Origin: an uncultured Clostridia bacterium
Lineage (GTDB): Bacteria > Bacillota > Clostridia > TANB77 > CAG-508
NCBI GenBank assembly: GCA_947624365.1
Contig: CANQJY010000017.1
Span: 1-15,790 of the forward strand
DNA: 15,790 nucleotides
Direction of reading: 5' to 3'
Part shown: positions 15,362 to 15,790 of the stretch, in pieces
Numbering within the stretch: the first letter of the stretch is position 1
Layout: each line of letters starts with the position of its first letter
Notes under the pieces: model-generated
The model's database searches: none
Told to the model about the DNA's origin: nothing
Seen by the model: the letters and a program-made list of their open reading frames with translations, nothing else
Made by a program: the position numbers and the translations under genes

Positions 15362-15367
15362 TATAAT
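15339..15367 (+). promoter_or_regulatory. Consensus sigma-A promoter of typA, inside the 3' end of cmk-plsC
   Basis: TTGACA at 15339-15344 and TATAAT at 15362-15367 match consensus at all 12 positions with a 17-base spacer. The -35 lies in the last codons of the cmk-plsC gene. Start would be near 15374, giving a leader of about 35 bases. This is the best promoter in the window. Confidence 0.88.
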
Positions 15368-15408
15368 ATAGAACGTTGAAAAAACAGAAAAGAGGAATGA
15401 GATAAAAA

Positions 15409-15790
15409 ATGAACAACGGAAAAATTAGAAATATTGCTATTATTGCACACGTAGACCATGGAAAAACAACATTAGTTGATGCCATGCTAAAACAAAGTCA
15501 TGTATTTAGAGATAATGAACAAGTACAAGAAAGAGTTATGGACTCAAACGATTTGGAAAAAGAAAGAGGAATTACAATTCTTTCTAAAAATACATCAGTT
15601 ATGTATAAAGATATAAAAATTAATATTGTAGATACACCAGGACACGCAGATTTTGGAGGAGAGGTAGAAAGAGTATTAAAAACAGTAGATGGAGTTTTGC
15701 TACTAGTAGACGCATTTGAAGGTGCTATGCCACAAACAAGAGAAGTATTAAAAAAATCACTAGCACTTGGATTAAAACCTATTGTTGTTA
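15409..15790 (+). CDS. typA: Ribosome-associated GTPase TypA/BipA (5' part, cut by window end)
   Basis: Translational GTPase that acts on the ribosome, linked to 50S assembly and stress growth. The first 127 codons are present. They show G1 AHVDHGKTT, the effector region DSNDLEKERGITIL that separates TypA from EF-G and LepA, G3 DTPGHADFGGEVER, and the start of the strand leading to G4. AGAGGA at 15391-15396 is about 12 bases from the ATG, a rather long spacing. An ATG at 15397 is followed by a stop two codons later and is not the start. It has its own consensus promoter. Confidence 0.95.
   Translation, partial: MNNGKIRNIAIIAHVDHGKTTLVDAMLKQSHVFRDNEQVQERVMDSNDLEKERGITILSKNTSVMYKDIKINIVDTPGHADFGGEVERVLKTVDGVLLLVDAFEGAMPQTREVLKKSLALGLKPIVV

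Overview
This window looks like chromosome of a low-GC, spore-forming member of the Clostridia, probably an uncultured or gut lineage. The evidence is AT-rich coding with AGA for arginine and A/T-ending codons, strong AGGAGG-type ribosome sites, a CIRCE-controlled groES-groEL operon, SecG and RNase R side by side, and a tricistronic spore germinant-receptor operon. This is inference from content; no 16S rRNA or tRNA gene was seen.

Layout. 1-2409 (+): a membrane-anchored cyclophilin followed by CTP synthase (pyrG), closed by a strong terminator. 2525-4554 (+): sigma-A promoter, CIRCE operator, groES and groEL. 4558-6898 (+): secG, a terminator-like hairpin, and a short-form RNase R lacking the usual N-terminal helix-turn-helix, closed by a terminator. 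6848-11204 (-): the germination operon in order gerA-gerB-gerC with ATGA overlaps, preceded by a sequence that closely fits a forespore sigma-G promoter. It is followed by a perfect 34-bp-arm palindrome directly after the gerC stop codon, and then by an unlisted 57-codon ORF with a strong ribosome site and two predicted membrane helices. That ORF resembles the small 'D' proteins reported beside some Bacillus germinant-receptor operons. 11243-11908 (+): a monocistronic membrane-anchored protein with its own promoter and terminator. 11920-15361 (+): a three-gene operon with a near-consensus sigma-A promoter, encoding a membrane-anchored transglutaminase-like protein, a P-loop NTPase fused to an Asp23-like domain, and a CMP kinase fused to a PlsC-type acyltransferase. 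15339 to the end (+): a perfect-consensus promoter inside the preceding gene, then the start of typA/bipA.

How the genes fit together. Most + strand genes are housekeeping: CTP synthesis, chaperonin, secretion, RNA decay and translation. CTP synthase and the CMP kinase-acyltransferase fusion both touch phospholipid synthesis, since CTP is used to make CDP-diacylglycerol and CMP is released when head groups are attached. The transglutaminase-like and Asp23-like neighbours suggest a possible envelope theme, which is inference. No complete defence system, CRISPR array or transposase gene is present. The most unusual items are the P-loop/Asp23 fusion, the cmk-plsC fusion with an altered acyltransferase motif, the small ORF beyond gerC, the palindrome that separates it from gerC, and a GerC protein without a lipobox cysteine. 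There is no gene-free stretch longer than about 210 bases.
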